A stretch of DNA of 64,000 nucleotides from Beta vulgaris subsp. vulgaris (GCF_026745355.1 NC_079206.1:21693399-21757398); one strand, 5' to 3'. Shown: positions 32,561 to 45,359, numbered from the stretch's first letter. The notes: generated from the letters alone by a model not told the origin. Numbers and translations: made by a program.

Positions 32561-33526
32561 AATTTTGTTCATGCCTTTTTACATGTTGCTCAAGAGGAAT
32601 TGAAGGTTGTTGGTTTTGATGGTGACTGTCATAATGCCTGTTTGGATTCCTTTTCTATTTTTCAGCACGATATTTCCCCTCCTTCTCATGATAGTGAGCT
32701 CAAATTAGAAGTGGATGCTCTGCTCATCTTAGAAAATATGCAGATTGGTTCAAGTCATCCTAATTTAGAAAGTGAGATTCATAATGTTAAGGAATCTAGT
32801 ATATTGAATTGTGTCCCTTTAGAGAATGTTGGTGTTATAAAGGAGATGATGTTGGAAAATATGGAGAGGTTGCAGGGAAGTGTTGGTTTGAGTGGCATTG
32901 CTAGTGCTCTTTCATTTGCAAATGAGATACGCATCAATGGAGGAAGTTCACTTTGTGTTGACGGAGATGAGGGTTGTTCTTGTGATAAAGGAAATGGCAC
33001 AATAATAGATTCAGTTGGGGTTGTCAGTGAGGTTTCAATTTTATCACCGAATTCAATTATGAGCAACGTTGTGCCGAAGTCTTATGTTCGGAGGCTAGCA
33101 AAGAAAAATCAATGTCCATTGCTTAATCATCTTGGTTTCAATCGTAGCATGGAGAAGAAAAATGGGATTCAAGTATCAAAGAGGCGGTGTAGTATGAGTT
33201 ATCCCAATGGTTAATTTGGTGTCGTTGATTTAAAATCGTCTTATGGAGTTTATGAGTTCTTTGATGTTGTCTTAGTTTGTTGTTTTTCAGTCAGTAGGCT
33301 TGTGTCTTTCTCGGCTCTTCAATGTGGTTGGGGTGTTGTTTCTTGTTTGTTGTAGTGGTGATATTGTTGTAGGGTCTTTGTTGTGTTTGGAGCGTTTTGG
33401 TTGGCATTTTCATGTATTTGTCTTTTAAGATGTTGTAATCTTAACACTTCATTGTATGCCTTTAACTCTATTTTGAGTTTTAATGAAATGAACTAAATTA
33501 TAAAATATAAAAAAAAAAAAAAAAAA
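32561..33526 (+). mobile_element. retroposon with 11-bp target duplication and a 217-codon open frame
   Basis: Bounded by CGTAAACATGT at 32550-32560 and 33527-33537 and ending in about 18 A. A single frame is open from the very first base (NFVHAFLHVAQEELKVVGFD) through 33214, ending KKNGIQVSKRRCSMSYPNG. It has no start codon of its own at the junction, so the copy is 5'-truncated. The product is acidic, Ser/Asn/Leu-rich and unrecognised; the basic C-terminal tail recalls ends of plant LINE ORF1 proteins. The 300-base 3' part is T/G-rich and non-coding, with AATGAAATGAACT before the tail. It is either a 5'-truncated retroelement or a retroposed host mRNA. Confidence 0.7.
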
Positions 33527-33537
33527 CGTAAACATGT

Positions 33538-34945
33538 GCGCGCCGTATACCGTAAAGGCGTCTACCGGGCCAAATAAATAACCAATTATCCTAAGTCGCG
33601 GACGTGGCACGTGACTACACTCCAATCTCCGAATATCCTAGTCGGCAAATTGCATGAAAACAATCGTCATGTTTCTGCAATCGCATGATAGAAGCCCCAC
33701 TCTTTTTCCACTTTACATCTTAACCGTCTGATCGAGTGATCACCCCCAACATTAGTGATTAAATATGCATCATTAACAATTGTAGAGTATAATCATGGAC
33801 AAGTCAACATGGAAGTGCTTCTTGCTTCTCTCACATCATGAATCATGATTTATCATGCATGCACTCTCGTAATCTTCGCCGTCTTTCTCTCAACATGTTC
33901 TTTCCTTTTCTTTTGGTTCTTTTTCTCTTCTTTTTGTTCTTTTGTAGTAGTAGCTAGCACATTTGAGTCCTGTCCCTTGGATATTAGTGCATGTGGAAGT
34001 GTGGAAGTTCATCATATTATGTTACTTTCCCAATCATTTTAATATGATAAGTTACTGTTTTTTTTTTCTCTCTCACCAAGTTATAAAGAAACTAGAGCCT
34101 AAATTTAAGGCCCTAGCTTAGGGTTCTATTATTGTGGGCAAACCAAACAAACACCAACATTCAACATCAAACACTAATTTTTTTTTGATGGGAACATCAA
34201 ACACTGATAGTTATTGGTCAATGCGATACTTTATTTGTTGTTGCATAGATTATAATGAGTGAGTAGTTAGAAATCTCTATTATATTACCTTCGAATTCTT
34301 TTAGTTACACCATTTGCCTTTTTTATATTATTTATTAACCAATTTTGTTAAATTATCTCGCACAATTATATAAGAAAAAACATAGTCAAGTGATATCTTG
34401 TTAGATTCGTCTCCATACAAAAATTTCAAATATCAAATTTTATAATTTTTAATTACATTCAGTAAGAGATATTATTATTCAAAGAAGCGTCGCGACAAAT
34501 GTAAAAAAGTAAATGGGGCAACTAAAAACAATAGAAAGGTAGTATATAGGAATATCATTGATAACTTTGGTGTTCATTTTTTGGACCAATATACCCTTAA
34601 TTAGAAGAAAAAAACTACAACACTTATCACTCTATTAATTTAAAATTAAATATATAAAAAAAAAAAAGATCGATCTAACAAATTGCAAAGCAATTACCAC
34701 TAATCTGTTGACTTCGCATGCATAACGTGCATATAAGGCTGGTTGTTAGAGTTTCCACCACGGTTTTTCTCGTAATGGATTAATGTTATTTCTGAATCAA
34801 GATTTTATACTGTATATAAATGTATTGATCACTTATTTTTTTGTGATTTGATGAAAAATCAATAGAAATCCCTTAACATAATAGTTCTAACTTTTAAAAC
34901 TCGACCTCGTTGCTTTAACAAAATCTAAACTTTGGTGCCAGTTAA
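33538..34945. other. intergenic, AT-rich
   Basis: No gene seen. Bases 34365-34510 partly match the Stowaway MITE at 53.7 kb (AAGAAAAAACATAGTCA), suggesting an old end-less copy. A short direct repeat AACATCAAACACT occurs at about 34160 and 34193. Confidence 0.35.
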
Positions 34946-35304
34946 GAAAAGAGAAATTCACAAGAGGGGTCCAACTATTACCCATTTTCTTTTATAGATG
35001 TTAACTAGGGATTATTCCCTGCAGGTCCCAAGTTTACCGTCTTATGATTTTTATAAGTATTGAATTACTTATAACGGGTTTAACCTGTAAGATTTTTAAA
35101 TGTTGGTCCCATTTTATAGTCACTTGCTAAAAGTGTTCGAAGCTGGTAAACATTTAAAAATCTTACCTTCTAAACCGGCTATAAGTAACTTAGGACATAT
35201 TAAAATCACAAGATATTAAACATGGGACCTGTAGGGAATAATCCATAGTTCGAAATTATAAAAGAAAATGAGTAATAGTTGAGCTCTTTCTTGTGAATTT
35301 TTCC
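34946..35304. mobile_element. foldback MITE with ~80-bp inverted arms
   Basis: The left arm (AAATTCACAAGAGGGGTCC, then CAACTATTACCCATTTTC and GGGATTATTCCCTGCAGGTC) is matched in inverted form on the right (CAACTATTACTCATTTTC; GGATTATTCCCTACAGGTC). A TTA flanks both ends, which would fit a Tourist-type element, but the exact ends are uncertain. About 360 bp, non-coding. Confidence 0.68.
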
Positions 35305-35760
35305 TTAAAAAACCTCTAAACGAAGATTGTGAATAAGAAATTACATGAAAGTTGAAAGAGGACCATACTAGATGAGATGTAATAAATCAAAATGGTTTGA
35401 TTATGCAGCTATAGAATACATCAATACAGAATACACTGATAGTTTATTATGAGAGTAGAGATATACTAATAATAATTGAAAAATAGTAAGGAAAGAAACT
35501 GGGCTGAAAATTGTTGTTGCTATGAACTAAGCGAATGAATCTTGCTATTCCTAGTGAATATGTTACCTAGTCATGTGTTGGGGAAGTAATTCTTTTTAGT
35601 GGTAAGAAGAAAAGGAAAATTAGGAGGCCCTCCTCACGAGGAGAACTTCCAATGTATCATTTACAAGAATTTGCTGCAAAAGAAAATTGGGACAAGGGGT
35701 AATATGAAAAAAATATCTATTAAATGGCCAATATTAGCTACCCAGTCTGCTGCCCTATTT
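35305..35760. other. intergenic or LINE C 3' flank
   Basis: Nothing coding. Part of this may be the 3' untranslated end of LINE C (minus strand), but no poly(A) boundary is visible. Confidence 0.3.
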
Positions 35761-35779
35761 GCTTGACGATATACATATG

Positions 35780-36070
35780 TCAAATATCAACCGAGCCAAA
35801 ATGCCGGAGGAGTAGAGTTATATCCTTGATGATGTGATCAATTTGCCAAGATATCGCCCACGATCCTTTAAGAGCATTGATGACCAATAAACAGTCCCTG
35901 TCAATGTAGAGATTTGTAATCTGCTTTTGAATCGCCAGCCGGACTCCATGATGTAAGGTCGTAGCTTCCACCATGAACACTTGAGTGTTTCCCAAGTTGA
36001 AAGTAGCCGCAAGGAGGAATGCATCGTCAGAGTTGCGAAGGACTACTCCTGCTGTGCAGCTGAGAGATGC
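35780..36070 (-). pseudogene. LINE C RNase H relic
   Basis: On the minus strand NYIKLNYDVSV (about 36100) and, in a shifted frame, VEATTLHHGVRLAIQKQI followed by LYIDRDCLLVINALKG resemble the RNase H fold of plant LINE ORF2. 36331-36104 (FLLWHIWKERNAIIFNN) is the C-terminal part of the preceding zinc-binding region. Confidence 0.7.
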
Positions 36071-37075
36071 TTGACGGACACATCATAGTTGAGCTTGATG
36101 TAATTAGGAGGTGGCTCCCAGGCCACTAGAGAAACAGTAGGGGGAAAGGGAGTGGGGTGGAACTCCCGTTAGGGGATAACTAAGTTGTAAGTTGGTATCG
36201 AAATTAAGACGGGTGCACCATTCATTATAACCAAACCATGCCTTATAGTAGACCCTTAAAGGGTTCCAATATTCATTATTAAAAATGATAGCATTGCGTT
36301 CTTTCCAAATGTGCCAAAGAAGAAATACCAACTTACTTACTAGGGTTTATTATTTTTTAGGTTGATCAAAAGTTAGAGGATAGTGTATGTTGGCGGGAAA
36401 TAGTTGAGCCAAGAGTGGACTTTATCAAGATACCATAAAGAAGAGGTGTTGGAACACTACAAGAAGAGATGATAAATTGATTCAACATAGGAATGATATA
36501 ATGGAAATTGTTTCAGAGAGATGATATGTTTGGCATGAAGCGTTTCTCTTACAGGGAGGCTATTGTGGCATAGTTCCCAGAGAAAGATGAGGATTTTGGG
36601 TGGCAGAGTTAGACTCCAAATCCACTTAAAAGCTCATTGTGGTATACAAGGGAGGTCGTGAGCCAACCACGTTGCAGATTTAACAGAGAATTCGACATTG
36701 AAAGTGGGGCCCCAGATAGGCACATCCACCATATCGGAAGAAGAAAGCGGAATATCTTTGATTTGGTTAATAATGCTTTGATCCAATAACGTCAGCAATA
36801 TAGAAATATTCCAAGTACCATTGAGGAGGATAAAAGCATTTACTTTGAGATTTGGATCACAAATGGCTTCCAGTAGATTGATGATGTGAACAAGAGGTGA
36901 TTCGTTACCCAGTTATCTAACAAAAACAGGATGATAGTACCATTTCCACCTTTCCAACGAATACCTTTCCTTGGATTTTTTCACCAGATGTAGGAATCTT
37001 TAGATCTGGGGGCACATTGGAAAATAGCCGGCTTAGATAGGTATTTAGCCTTAATTAGCTTGACCCAAAAGTTAT

Positions 37076-37712
37076 CTAGTTCCGAGAGGATTTTCCAACC
37101 CAACTTGGCAAGAAATGCTTGATTAAGAGGTAGGCTCTACAAAGACCAAGCCCTGACAGGGCTTTGGGTATACAAAATGTAGACCATGCAATTAGAGGAG
37201 TTCCATTTTTATCTTTATGTTGATTCCAGAAAAAATTTATGTTTAGAGTAGTGTTAATAGAATGACATATTGCTTTGAGGATGAGGGAGGAGGTGCACAA
37301 ATAAGTCGGAAGCGCTTCTAGATTGGACTGGATAAGGGTATGTCTACCAGCTTTAGATAAAAAGCCAAATTCCCATAACTGAATTCGATCTTGAGTTTTA
37401 GTAAGAATATGCTGGTAGTTTCTCTTTGAAGGATAGGGAGCACTGAAATGCATGGACTCTAAGATAGGGTACTAAACAAGACTTTAGAATCATATTAAAG
37501 AAAATTGCAGGGCGGCTTTATTTGCAACTATGCAAGATCATTTTTAAGAAAATGATGGACGATTTATGGAAGTTATTAATAAATTGTCCTGAATCGTAAC
37601 AGAAAGAGTCGAAAACAACTTTTAAGTTTCGACAAGTTGAGGAAGTAGCTTTAGAGAAGAGAAGGCTATCATCCGCAAACATTAGGCATGGAATTTTTGT
37701 GAGCCAGGACAC
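37076..37712 (-). pseudogene. LINE C reverse transcriptase, FADD to thumb
   Basis: The frame from 37712 reads PCLMFADDSLLFSKA, catalytic motif C, then DSGQFINNFHKSSI. After a frame break, 37453 onward reads LWEFGFLSKAGRHTLIQSNL, the conserved thumb (LSxAGRxxLIxSVL), and ALSGLGLCRAYLLI. Between 36332 and 37075 the zinc-binding region is too decayed to trace fully. Confidence 0.8.
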
Positions 37713-37877
37713 AACTGGAAGCCTATTCCTTTATTTAGGTAAATGGCTTTGAATGGAAAACTTTTTGATGATAACATCCATGCATAAAATGAAAAGATAG
37801 GGAAAGAGAGGATCCCCTTGTCTTAGCCCCCGGAAGATGTAAACCATGGGGAGGAAAGCCATTGATTTTGATTGAAT

Positions 37878-39293
37878 CACTAGTGGAAAAAACCCCACCT
37901 GATGCGGTCAAAATTGGCCTTTCAGATGCGGTTTTGGTCCGCATCAGGTGGCTCGCAGCAAGTTCGAATAAATTCTGATGCGGTCCAAAACTGCATCAGA
38001 ATACCATAATCTGATGTGGTCCAAAACCGCATTAGAATACCATAATCTGATGCAGTTCATGGGGAAAACCGCATCAGATTAGCTCATAATCAGCTTGCCA
38101 AACAATTTGAACAAAAAAAAAGTTGCAGACCTGCCAGTTGCAGGTCTGCAACCTTTTTCATATCAACACTCACCTTTCACGCTCATACCCAGCAAACAAT
38201 AACAGATTTGTATTAAAAAAATCTTATATATATATATATATATATATAATTATATATATATATATATATATACCATAACAATATATATATATATCTTTAA
38301 AAATACATATACAATTCCAATTCAACAATGAAAATAAACAAAAATTACAAAAAAAAAACGAAAAAAAATGATAGTAAAATGAACAAAAATTGAAAATGAC
38401 AGTAAAAACCAAAATAGATCTAACTAAAAAATATAAATTACAGAAAATGAACAAATACTGAAGTAAAAGGAACGAAAATTGAAAAAAAAAATGAACGAAA
38501 ATTGGAAACAAACTAACTTAATCTATCTAAAAATATAAATTACAGAAAATGAACGAAAATCGAATAAAAATGAACTAAATCTAACTAAAAACATAAATTA
38601 CAGAAAATGAACGAAAATATAAAAAAAAGGAAAAACAACGAAACGAAAATCATAAAACCAAAAACCTAACTAGATTTGGAGTCCGGCGAGTTCGTGAAGG
38701 CTCCGGCGAGTTTGTGAAGACGACGGCCAGTTCGTGAACGACTGGTGAAGAACGACGGTGAGTCGTGAAGACGACAGCGAGTTCATGAACGACGACGACG
38801 AGTTCGTGAACGACAACGCTTGAAGAAAGAAAGAGGGAGTTCATGAACGATGACGCTTGAAGATTGGTGAGGAAGACAGCGAGTTCGTGAAGGAGGAAAG
38901 CTCCGACGGAGGAGGGAGGGTTAGAGGAGAGAAGGAGTTAGGGTTATGGGTTAGAGGAGAGAGAGAGATGAGAGGGAGTTTGGGTTATGGGTTAGAGGAG
39001 AAAGAGAGACAAGAGGGAGCTTAGGGGAGGAGGCTTAAAATCAGCCTGATGTGCTGGGCTTTATTGTAACGCGTGAAGTTGGGCTTAAAAGCACGCAAAT
39101 ATGATGCGGTCCACCAAACCGCATCAGATTTTAAAAAAACCACATCGGTTTTTTAATCTGATGCGGTTTTTTTTAGGACTACACCTGATTTTTTTGGCCA
39201 AATTTCCCTCCCATATTTTGGTTGATTTTCGGATGTGGTTTTACAAAAACCGCATTCGATACAAAGTAACATATAAGATTTTTTCCACTAGTG
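37878..39293. mobile_element. CACTA-5: 1.4-kb nonautonomous CACTA element
   Basis: Perfect 15-bp ends CACTAGTGGAAAAAA, and a 3-bp duplication AAT (37875-37877, 39294-39296). Subterminal repeats are CTGATGCGGTTTT and AAAACCGCATCAG at 37900-38090 and 39095-39170. The interior has a (TA)n tract (38227-38275), AT-rich DNA with repeated AACGAAAATTGAAAA units, and at 38680-38900 a minisatellite of GAGTTCGTGAACGACGAC-like units. On the minus strand the last is followed by pyrimidine-rich leader-like DNA. No transposase. It sits in LINE C RT. Confidence 0.9.
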
Positions 39294-39329
39294 AATAAGA
39301 CACCTTAGTTACACATTCCATGACCCACG

Positions 39330-39920
39330 AAATCCATTAGGCGGGGAAGCCTAACTTTTGGAGTGTTTCTCGGAGAAAATCCCACTCGATTCGGTCATAA
39401 GCTTTCTCCATATCCAACTTGAGTGTGCCGCAACCTGTTTTATTTTTGGACTCGTGAAACGAGTTGAGCACTTCCTGAATAATGAGAATATTATGATGGA
39501 TAGATCAATCGGTTGTAAAAGCGTTTGTAGTGGGCTAATATGCTTTTGTAGAAGGGGGTTCAACGGTTGACTAGGACTTTGAGATAGCTTTGTAGACGGA
39601 GTTCAAAAGGATAATTGGGCGTAGATGGTTCGGTGTTTAATTTCACTTAGGTCTTGCTTTGGAATAACAGTTATAATGGTGTGATTCAAAGAAGGCGGAA
39701 GTTTTCCATGAAAAAATAAGCTTTTGATAGCTAAGGATAAATCACTTCCGACAATGTGCCAACAGGTTTGAAAAAAGTTTGCGCCAAAACCGTCAGGGTC
39801 CAGAGCCTTATGGGGGTTCATGGAGAAGAAAGCCTCTTTGATTTCGTCATTGGTGAGTTCCTCAAGGAGAGAGGAGGAATCGTCATTAATTATAATGGGG
39901 GTAATGAAATTGAGGTCCAT
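39330..39920 (-). pseudogene. LINE C reverse transcriptase, N-terminal part
   Basis: From 39920: LTNDEIKEAFFSMNPHKALD, PDGFGANFFQTCWHIVGSDL and KLPPSLNHTIITVIPKQD, the fingers region before motif A. After a break, 39420-39351 on the minus strand reads KLDMEKAYDRIEWDF, motif A with its aspartates kept. Motif B would lie near or at the CACTA insertion. Confidence 0.78.
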
Positions 39921-40213
39921 AGATATTGGGATACTGATAGTAGTTGTGAACCGGTCCTTAAATAAATGAACTATGGTTGACGAAATTTCTTCAGGATTAG
40001 TGATTCAAACATCACCGGAGATTTTATCTTGTAAATGTGAGCGCTGGAGTGCCTTTTTTATTTTATTGTGAAAGAATCAATTCCTATCGCCTTGGGTTAG
40101 CCAGACTATGCAATAATGAAAGGCCGGAATTGTTGGCCTAATAACAAAAGTTTTTCCCTTTGGCGGATCAATCAGTTGATATAACTGACAAGAATCGGAT
40201 TATATGGTTGGGC

Positions 40214-41163
40214 TCAAAGTCGTTGTTGCAGCTCGAAAAGTTTGTGCTCGTTTATGACAAGTTTGTTTTTATTGTGACTGAATTTGGTAGCTGCCCACGC
40301 TTTAAAATGTGACTTGATAAGAGGTAGGAGTTTTTGGATCCGAAAGAATCTTAAACCATGGATTTGGTGCTTCCAGTGGGTTGCAACAAGATTAAAGGAA
40401 TCGGGCTTCAAAGCCCAAGAGGTTTGGAACCTGAAGATTGTGACTGCGAAGTAGTACTGGGAAGAAGATCTAGTATCAAAGGTGCATGATCTGAAATAGA
40501 GAAAGGTCCATAAAACAGTAATGCATTTTGAAAAATGGAGAGTAGCTGGGGATGACCATTTGTTGTATCAAGTCGTTTAAAGATAACTTGGTTATGCAAA
40601 GTTTTCTTCCACGAAAAAGCTTGTTGTGCGCATGGAAAATCGAAGGCCTGATAGCTAGTTAATAGGGTAGGAAGTCTATTATATGGCGTGATAATGGGAG
40701 AGTGACCCCCTAATTTGTCATTTGTACCCAATAATTCATTGAAGTCGCCAACAAGGAGCCAAGGAAATCTAGTATTGTCTAATAATTAGTTAAGATATTC
40801 CCAAAAAGCTGGTTTATCACGCTCTTGGGCTGGGGCATACAACCTGGAAATCAAAACATTTGTATTTGATACTTTGAGAGTAATGTTCAGAAGAACACAT
40901 TGATTTGTAGTTTCCTTGTTATTGAGGACAATATTGTCGTTATTTCATAGGACCCATAAACCTCCACCTCCACAATGATTGGTTGGGTCAATCACAATTT
41001 TATTTTCAAAAGGTAGAGCACGTAGAATAGTGGAGTTGTGTCTTGCGTTAGTTAAAGTTTCCAAAACAAATGTAATGTCCGGTTTAAATTTACTTTTTAG
41101 ATAAATAAGTTCAGCCGCTTCTTTCTTCTTACCTCCCTGAATATTCATGCTAATAACTTTCAT
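40214..41163 (-). pseudogene. LINE C endonuclease domain relic
   Basis: Starts MKVISMNIQGGKKKEAAELI (41163), with TFVLETLTNARHN next, then after frame breaks WLLVGDFNELLG (about 40755-40720), TTNGHPQLLSIFQNALL and SDHAPLILDLLP (about 40480). A linker to RT follows to 40214. The order matches LINE ORF2 N-termini. Confidence 0.78.
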
Positions 41164-42129
41164 TGATAAGTGAACAATGTGTAACTTGGGCCCAGCGAGG
41201 TCATAAGGAAATAAAGTGGCATAAGCAGATGATTAGACATCCAGGTCAAAACGGATCTAGATGATCCATTCCATAATAAACAAACCGGAAGCGTAAAGCA
41301 AAACTGGGTGTAAAGTGTAGCATGTACAGCAAAAAACAACATTAGTGCATCGTAGATAGGCCCACTACCTCAGCAAAAAGGCTCTTCCTAAGAGTAAAGG
41401 CCCATGATGAAAAGGTTCCCTGTTTAGAAAGCACAAAACTAGCCGAAATTTAGCAAGAAAAATATGAACACATGGGGACAAGGAATGGTGCCAGAATGTG
41501 ATTGCAGTAAGTTAGATAAGGCACAATCGTCAAACTGAGAACCAAGTGAAGTACACAACATGATGTAACACAAATAACATAAAGCTTTTTTAATAACAAA
41601 CTCCCAAAAAAGAAGATTATACAACATTGGGGAGTGGGTTGACAAAAGAGGCTTCCATAATCAGGGGAAATAAAATCCATAGACAAAAAATAGACAAAAA
41701 GTGCCCTCAGTTAGCGAAATTGATAAGTACAAAATGATGAAGAAGCCTAGAGCTGAAAACATAAATAGTAAAATAAAAGAGAGAGAACATCAGGGTGGAG
41801 AAGAAGAAGATGGAAAGGGAGCTTCAAAGTCCTCTCTTGCAACACTTGACACCATCAGATGCCTTACCAGTAGTAGCTACCATAGAGTTAGCAAAGGAAG
41901 ACCCTACGTTAGTCATGTCTGCATCAAGGTTGAGATTGGGGTTGTGATGGACAACACCAAGAGCTGCAAGAAGTTCATCGTCCAAATCATCTTCATCAAG
42001 GAGAGGAATGACTTCAGTTTCAGGAAGAGGGTGAGAAAGGATGGGAGGGTGCAATTGCACATTATCCTTAGCATTGATTTGAAAATCTGCGAATGTTTCA
42101 AAGGCATTAGCAGTTGAGACCCTCGAGGC

Positions 42130-43264
42130 TAACAACTGGGCAGGGGCTGAAGGAGGGAGGCGAGGAAAATTTCGCGCATCAGAAGCAAGAATAGGAGAGG
42201 AGGTAATGCGAGGAGTAAAATGCTTGATAGGGAAGGGACTCCAAGATCGAAAATTACCCTGTTAAGGGGGCTTGGGATTGCCCCTTCTTTAGGGCTTGAC
42301 AAAAATCCAATTAGAATCCGAGGAGGAGACAGCATGGTTTATATAGCTTGCTTCTAGCTTAGCAACCACCAATTCGAGGCACAACTCTGGCTTTTAGGGC
42401 ATTGAGATAGGAAGTGCCCTTTTGTACCAAAAAGCGAACAAACCTCATGAACCCCTTCATAGAACAAGAAAAATTTAGAGGATTCATTTCCGGAGAAAAT
42501 AGTAATGGACCTGGGTACGGGCTTTGAGATGTTAATGTTAAGGCACACCCTAGCAAACTGAGCCTTATCATCATTTGAGAGGGTGAAGCGGTCTAGCTTG
42601 ATAATGTTGCCAATTTTTTGGGTTAGTTGAGCGAGATAGGTCCATGACCAATATTCAGTTGGCAAAAAAGGATTTTTAATCCATCGGTCCATATGGGTAA
42701 TGGAAGTGAAGAAAGGTTTGAAATTAGGCATCCAAGGAATGAGCACAAAATTTAGGCCCTGGACAAACCAAGACCTTTTATCCCACACGTCGTCTTTATC
42801 GAGTGGGTTAGAGAAGCGGATAATGAACCAATCATTAGTAAGAATCGAATAGAGAACTCTTCATGGATAAATGCACAATCACAACGCAACCTAGTGATAA
42901 TAGCATTGGAAGGGATGTGTTCACCCTAAAATTTGCCGAACAAACAGGAATTGCGAAACGAGTGGAGGATCTCCACATCAAGCTCAGGGGCTTGGACAGT
43001 TAAGGAAGGGGGAGTTGAATCTGGAATGTCTGGGAGAGGAGAACTTGAGTCCCTTGATTGGAAGGAAAAGGGACATGGATTATTAATGTGATTAGCCATA
43101 TATTGGACAGGAAAGGGGCTGGAGGAATGGGTCGAACCAATACTGTGATCCAGAGGGAAATTTGAATGGGGATAGGTCCTATCAGAGTTAAAGGAAACGG
43201 GATTAGTATGGCGAGGGGATTTAAGGACAGAGGCATATTCTGGCTTGGGAGGAATATTAGACAT
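42130..43264 (-). pseudogene. LINE C ORF1 (DUF4283-type) relic
   Basis: The 112-codon N-terminal frame (43264-42926) is Pro/Ser-rich. After a frame break, 42788-42354 reads WFVQGLNFVLIPWMPNFKP, WSWTYLAQLTQKIGNIIKLD, ARVCLNINISKPVP, then CSLFGTKGHFLSQC, a knuckle relic in which the first Cys pair is altered. This is the usual layout of plant LINE ORF1. 42135-41824 continues an acidic C-terminal region. Confidence 0.75.
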
Positions 43265-43544
43265 GAAGAAATAAGGACATTAGAGATAAAGGAAGAGAGA
43301 GATCTAGATACAAGGGTGGGTAGTGACATAAATTAAATCACAAAAGGGGGTATTTGTAGAACCCTCGAAACATTCCCCGATAAAAAATCTGAAGAGGGAG
43401 GAGGGGAGGGGGAGAACCAAGGACATAGAAACAAAATGAGACAAGAATTATAGATCCATAGAGAGGGGAGGCATAAACACACATAGAGGGGAGATAGAGG
43501 AAGTAAATAGGGAGCTTGATTATCAATCAAAAAAAGGGTCATTC

Positions 43545-43658
43545 GGGCCTAGGGGTTGGGGGTCCAACCTAGTTGGTTTGCCTCCCCTTGGTTGCTCTGT
43601 AGGTTGTTGTTTTGAGAAGGGTTTGCAATATATTTCTTTGATTTAGCAAAAAAAAAAA
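43545..43658 (+). mobile_element. short poly(A) retroposon (SINE or truncated LINE tail)
   Basis: About 112 bp, starting GGGCCTAGGGGTTGGGGG, ending in about 13 A, and flanked by (A)nGGGTCATTC at 43531-43544 and 43657-43669. No clear box A/B pair, so a 5'-truncated LINE tail is as likely as a SINE. Confidence 0.7.
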
Positions 43659-43669
43659 AAGGGTCATTC

Positions 43670-44888
43670 CTTTTCTGCTGCTTCCATGAATTTAACAGCG
43701 TGTTCATACCCAAAATTATAGTTCTGTTATTCTGAATTGGTTAGATTGATGCCACCTTTGCAAAAAAGGGTATCATAGTTCTCTATTATATTTTAATAGA
43801 ACAATAAAATATGACCCCAAACATTTGGTTAGACAGACTAGTTCAAGTTTATTACAAAGTTACTACTCATTTCCTAACCCCGGTAACGCCAAACACAAGA
43901 AAGTCGGTAACCTGACTTATTTTTTAAAACATAATTTCATTCTCTCTTTCTATCTCTAAGAATCAATTTTTTTGGGTTTCTTCATGATATTGGACCTTCC
44001 AGTTGTTGGGATGCTTAAATTTTCTATTTTGAATTTCCTTCTTGATTTTTTATTATATCACATTATCATTTAGAAATTCTCATCTCAGACTCCTTTTTCT
44101 TAAATTTTTTACTTTATCCACGAGTATTTAGTTGTTCTTGGAATTCTTGAAATTTTTTCTTCAAAAATGGTAGAATCGAACATTGGTACTCCATTACCTT
44201 AACATTTTTCTTCCAAAATCAATTTTTCAAATCCTTATTACCTCTCAAATGTCAATCATCCAAGTATGCAGCTTGGATCATATCTTCTTACTAGACCTAG
44301 TTTATTGAATTGGAATTGTAATGTGCTTATGGTCTTAATTGCATTATGCTTTTCCGCTACACCCCTCTCCCGGGGACTTTCACACTTTTTGCAACTGGAG
44401 TGGACAAGATATTAGGCGAGGAGGGAGGAGAAAGAAAAGAGCAGATCGACGAGAAGGGATGAGAAAGAATCGCAAGGTTTGATTTTGTTGTTGCTTCTTC
44501 TATCCTTAGTGTATTCATCTGCAATGTTTTAAAATGCAATAAACATATCATATAATACATTAAACAATTGAGATAATACATTGAGTAGCTGAGATAAGAC
44601 ATTGAATATCTACTATAATATATTTAATATCTTCTACAATACTTTGAATATCTGATATCAGACATTGATTAATATCTGATATCAGACATTGAGTATCTTA
44701 TTTTAGACATTCAAATATGTAGGTCAAATTATAAAAAATTATGTCAGGTTTTCAAAGTCTTGTATTGGATAATCAAATTTCCATACCAGCCTATGAATGT
44801 TTCAAATCATATATTCAAAATTTTCAATCAAATTTTCAAATGTACACTCGTATGACCATAAGTTACGGTCAATTGAGTTTGACGCAGA

Positions 44889-44890
<2 letters not shown>
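43670..44890. other. intergenic, AT-rich
   Basis: No gene found. At 44630-44710 short repeats of GATATCAGACATTGA occur, several of them palindromic around GATATC. Confidence 0.35.

Positions 44891-44919
<29 letters not shown>
44891..44919. repeat. (TA)n microsatellite
   Basis: About 14 uninterrupted TA units. Confidence 0.9.
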
Positions 44920-44922
<3 letters not shown>

Positions 44923-45191
44923 GTGAGTTCATATGAGAATGCATACTTACATGAGAAATGAGAATGATATTGACGCGCTATAACTCTTATGAATAAGTGA
45001 TGTAACTCTAATGAAAGAGTAATATAACTCCAAAACAAAAGAATATTAGAAAAAAAAATTCAAAATTTGATTTTTTTTTTTTTGCTCTAAATTTTTTAGG
45101 TAGGTATAATTCTAATAAACAAGTATTGTAACTCTAATCTAATCGTGTGGTTGAGATTTATTCTCATTTCTCATGTAAGGAGTATTCTCAT

Positions 45192-45338
<147 letters not shown>

Positions 45339-45359
45339 CATATCATATAATTAATATAT

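Larger units (their letters stand above)
35761..43300 (-). mobile_element. LINE C: degenerate L1-type LINE split by a CACTA
   Basis: A minus-strand LINE with ORF1 at about 43264-42130, endonuclease at 41163-40408, reverse transcriptase at 39920-37076 and RNase H at 36070-35780, all decayed by stops and frameshifts. A 1.4-kb CACTA (37878-39293) lies within RT. It belongs to a different branch from LINE A and family B (endonuclease start MKVISMNIQGGKKKEAA). Ends are not exact; no target duplication was found. Confidence 0.85.
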
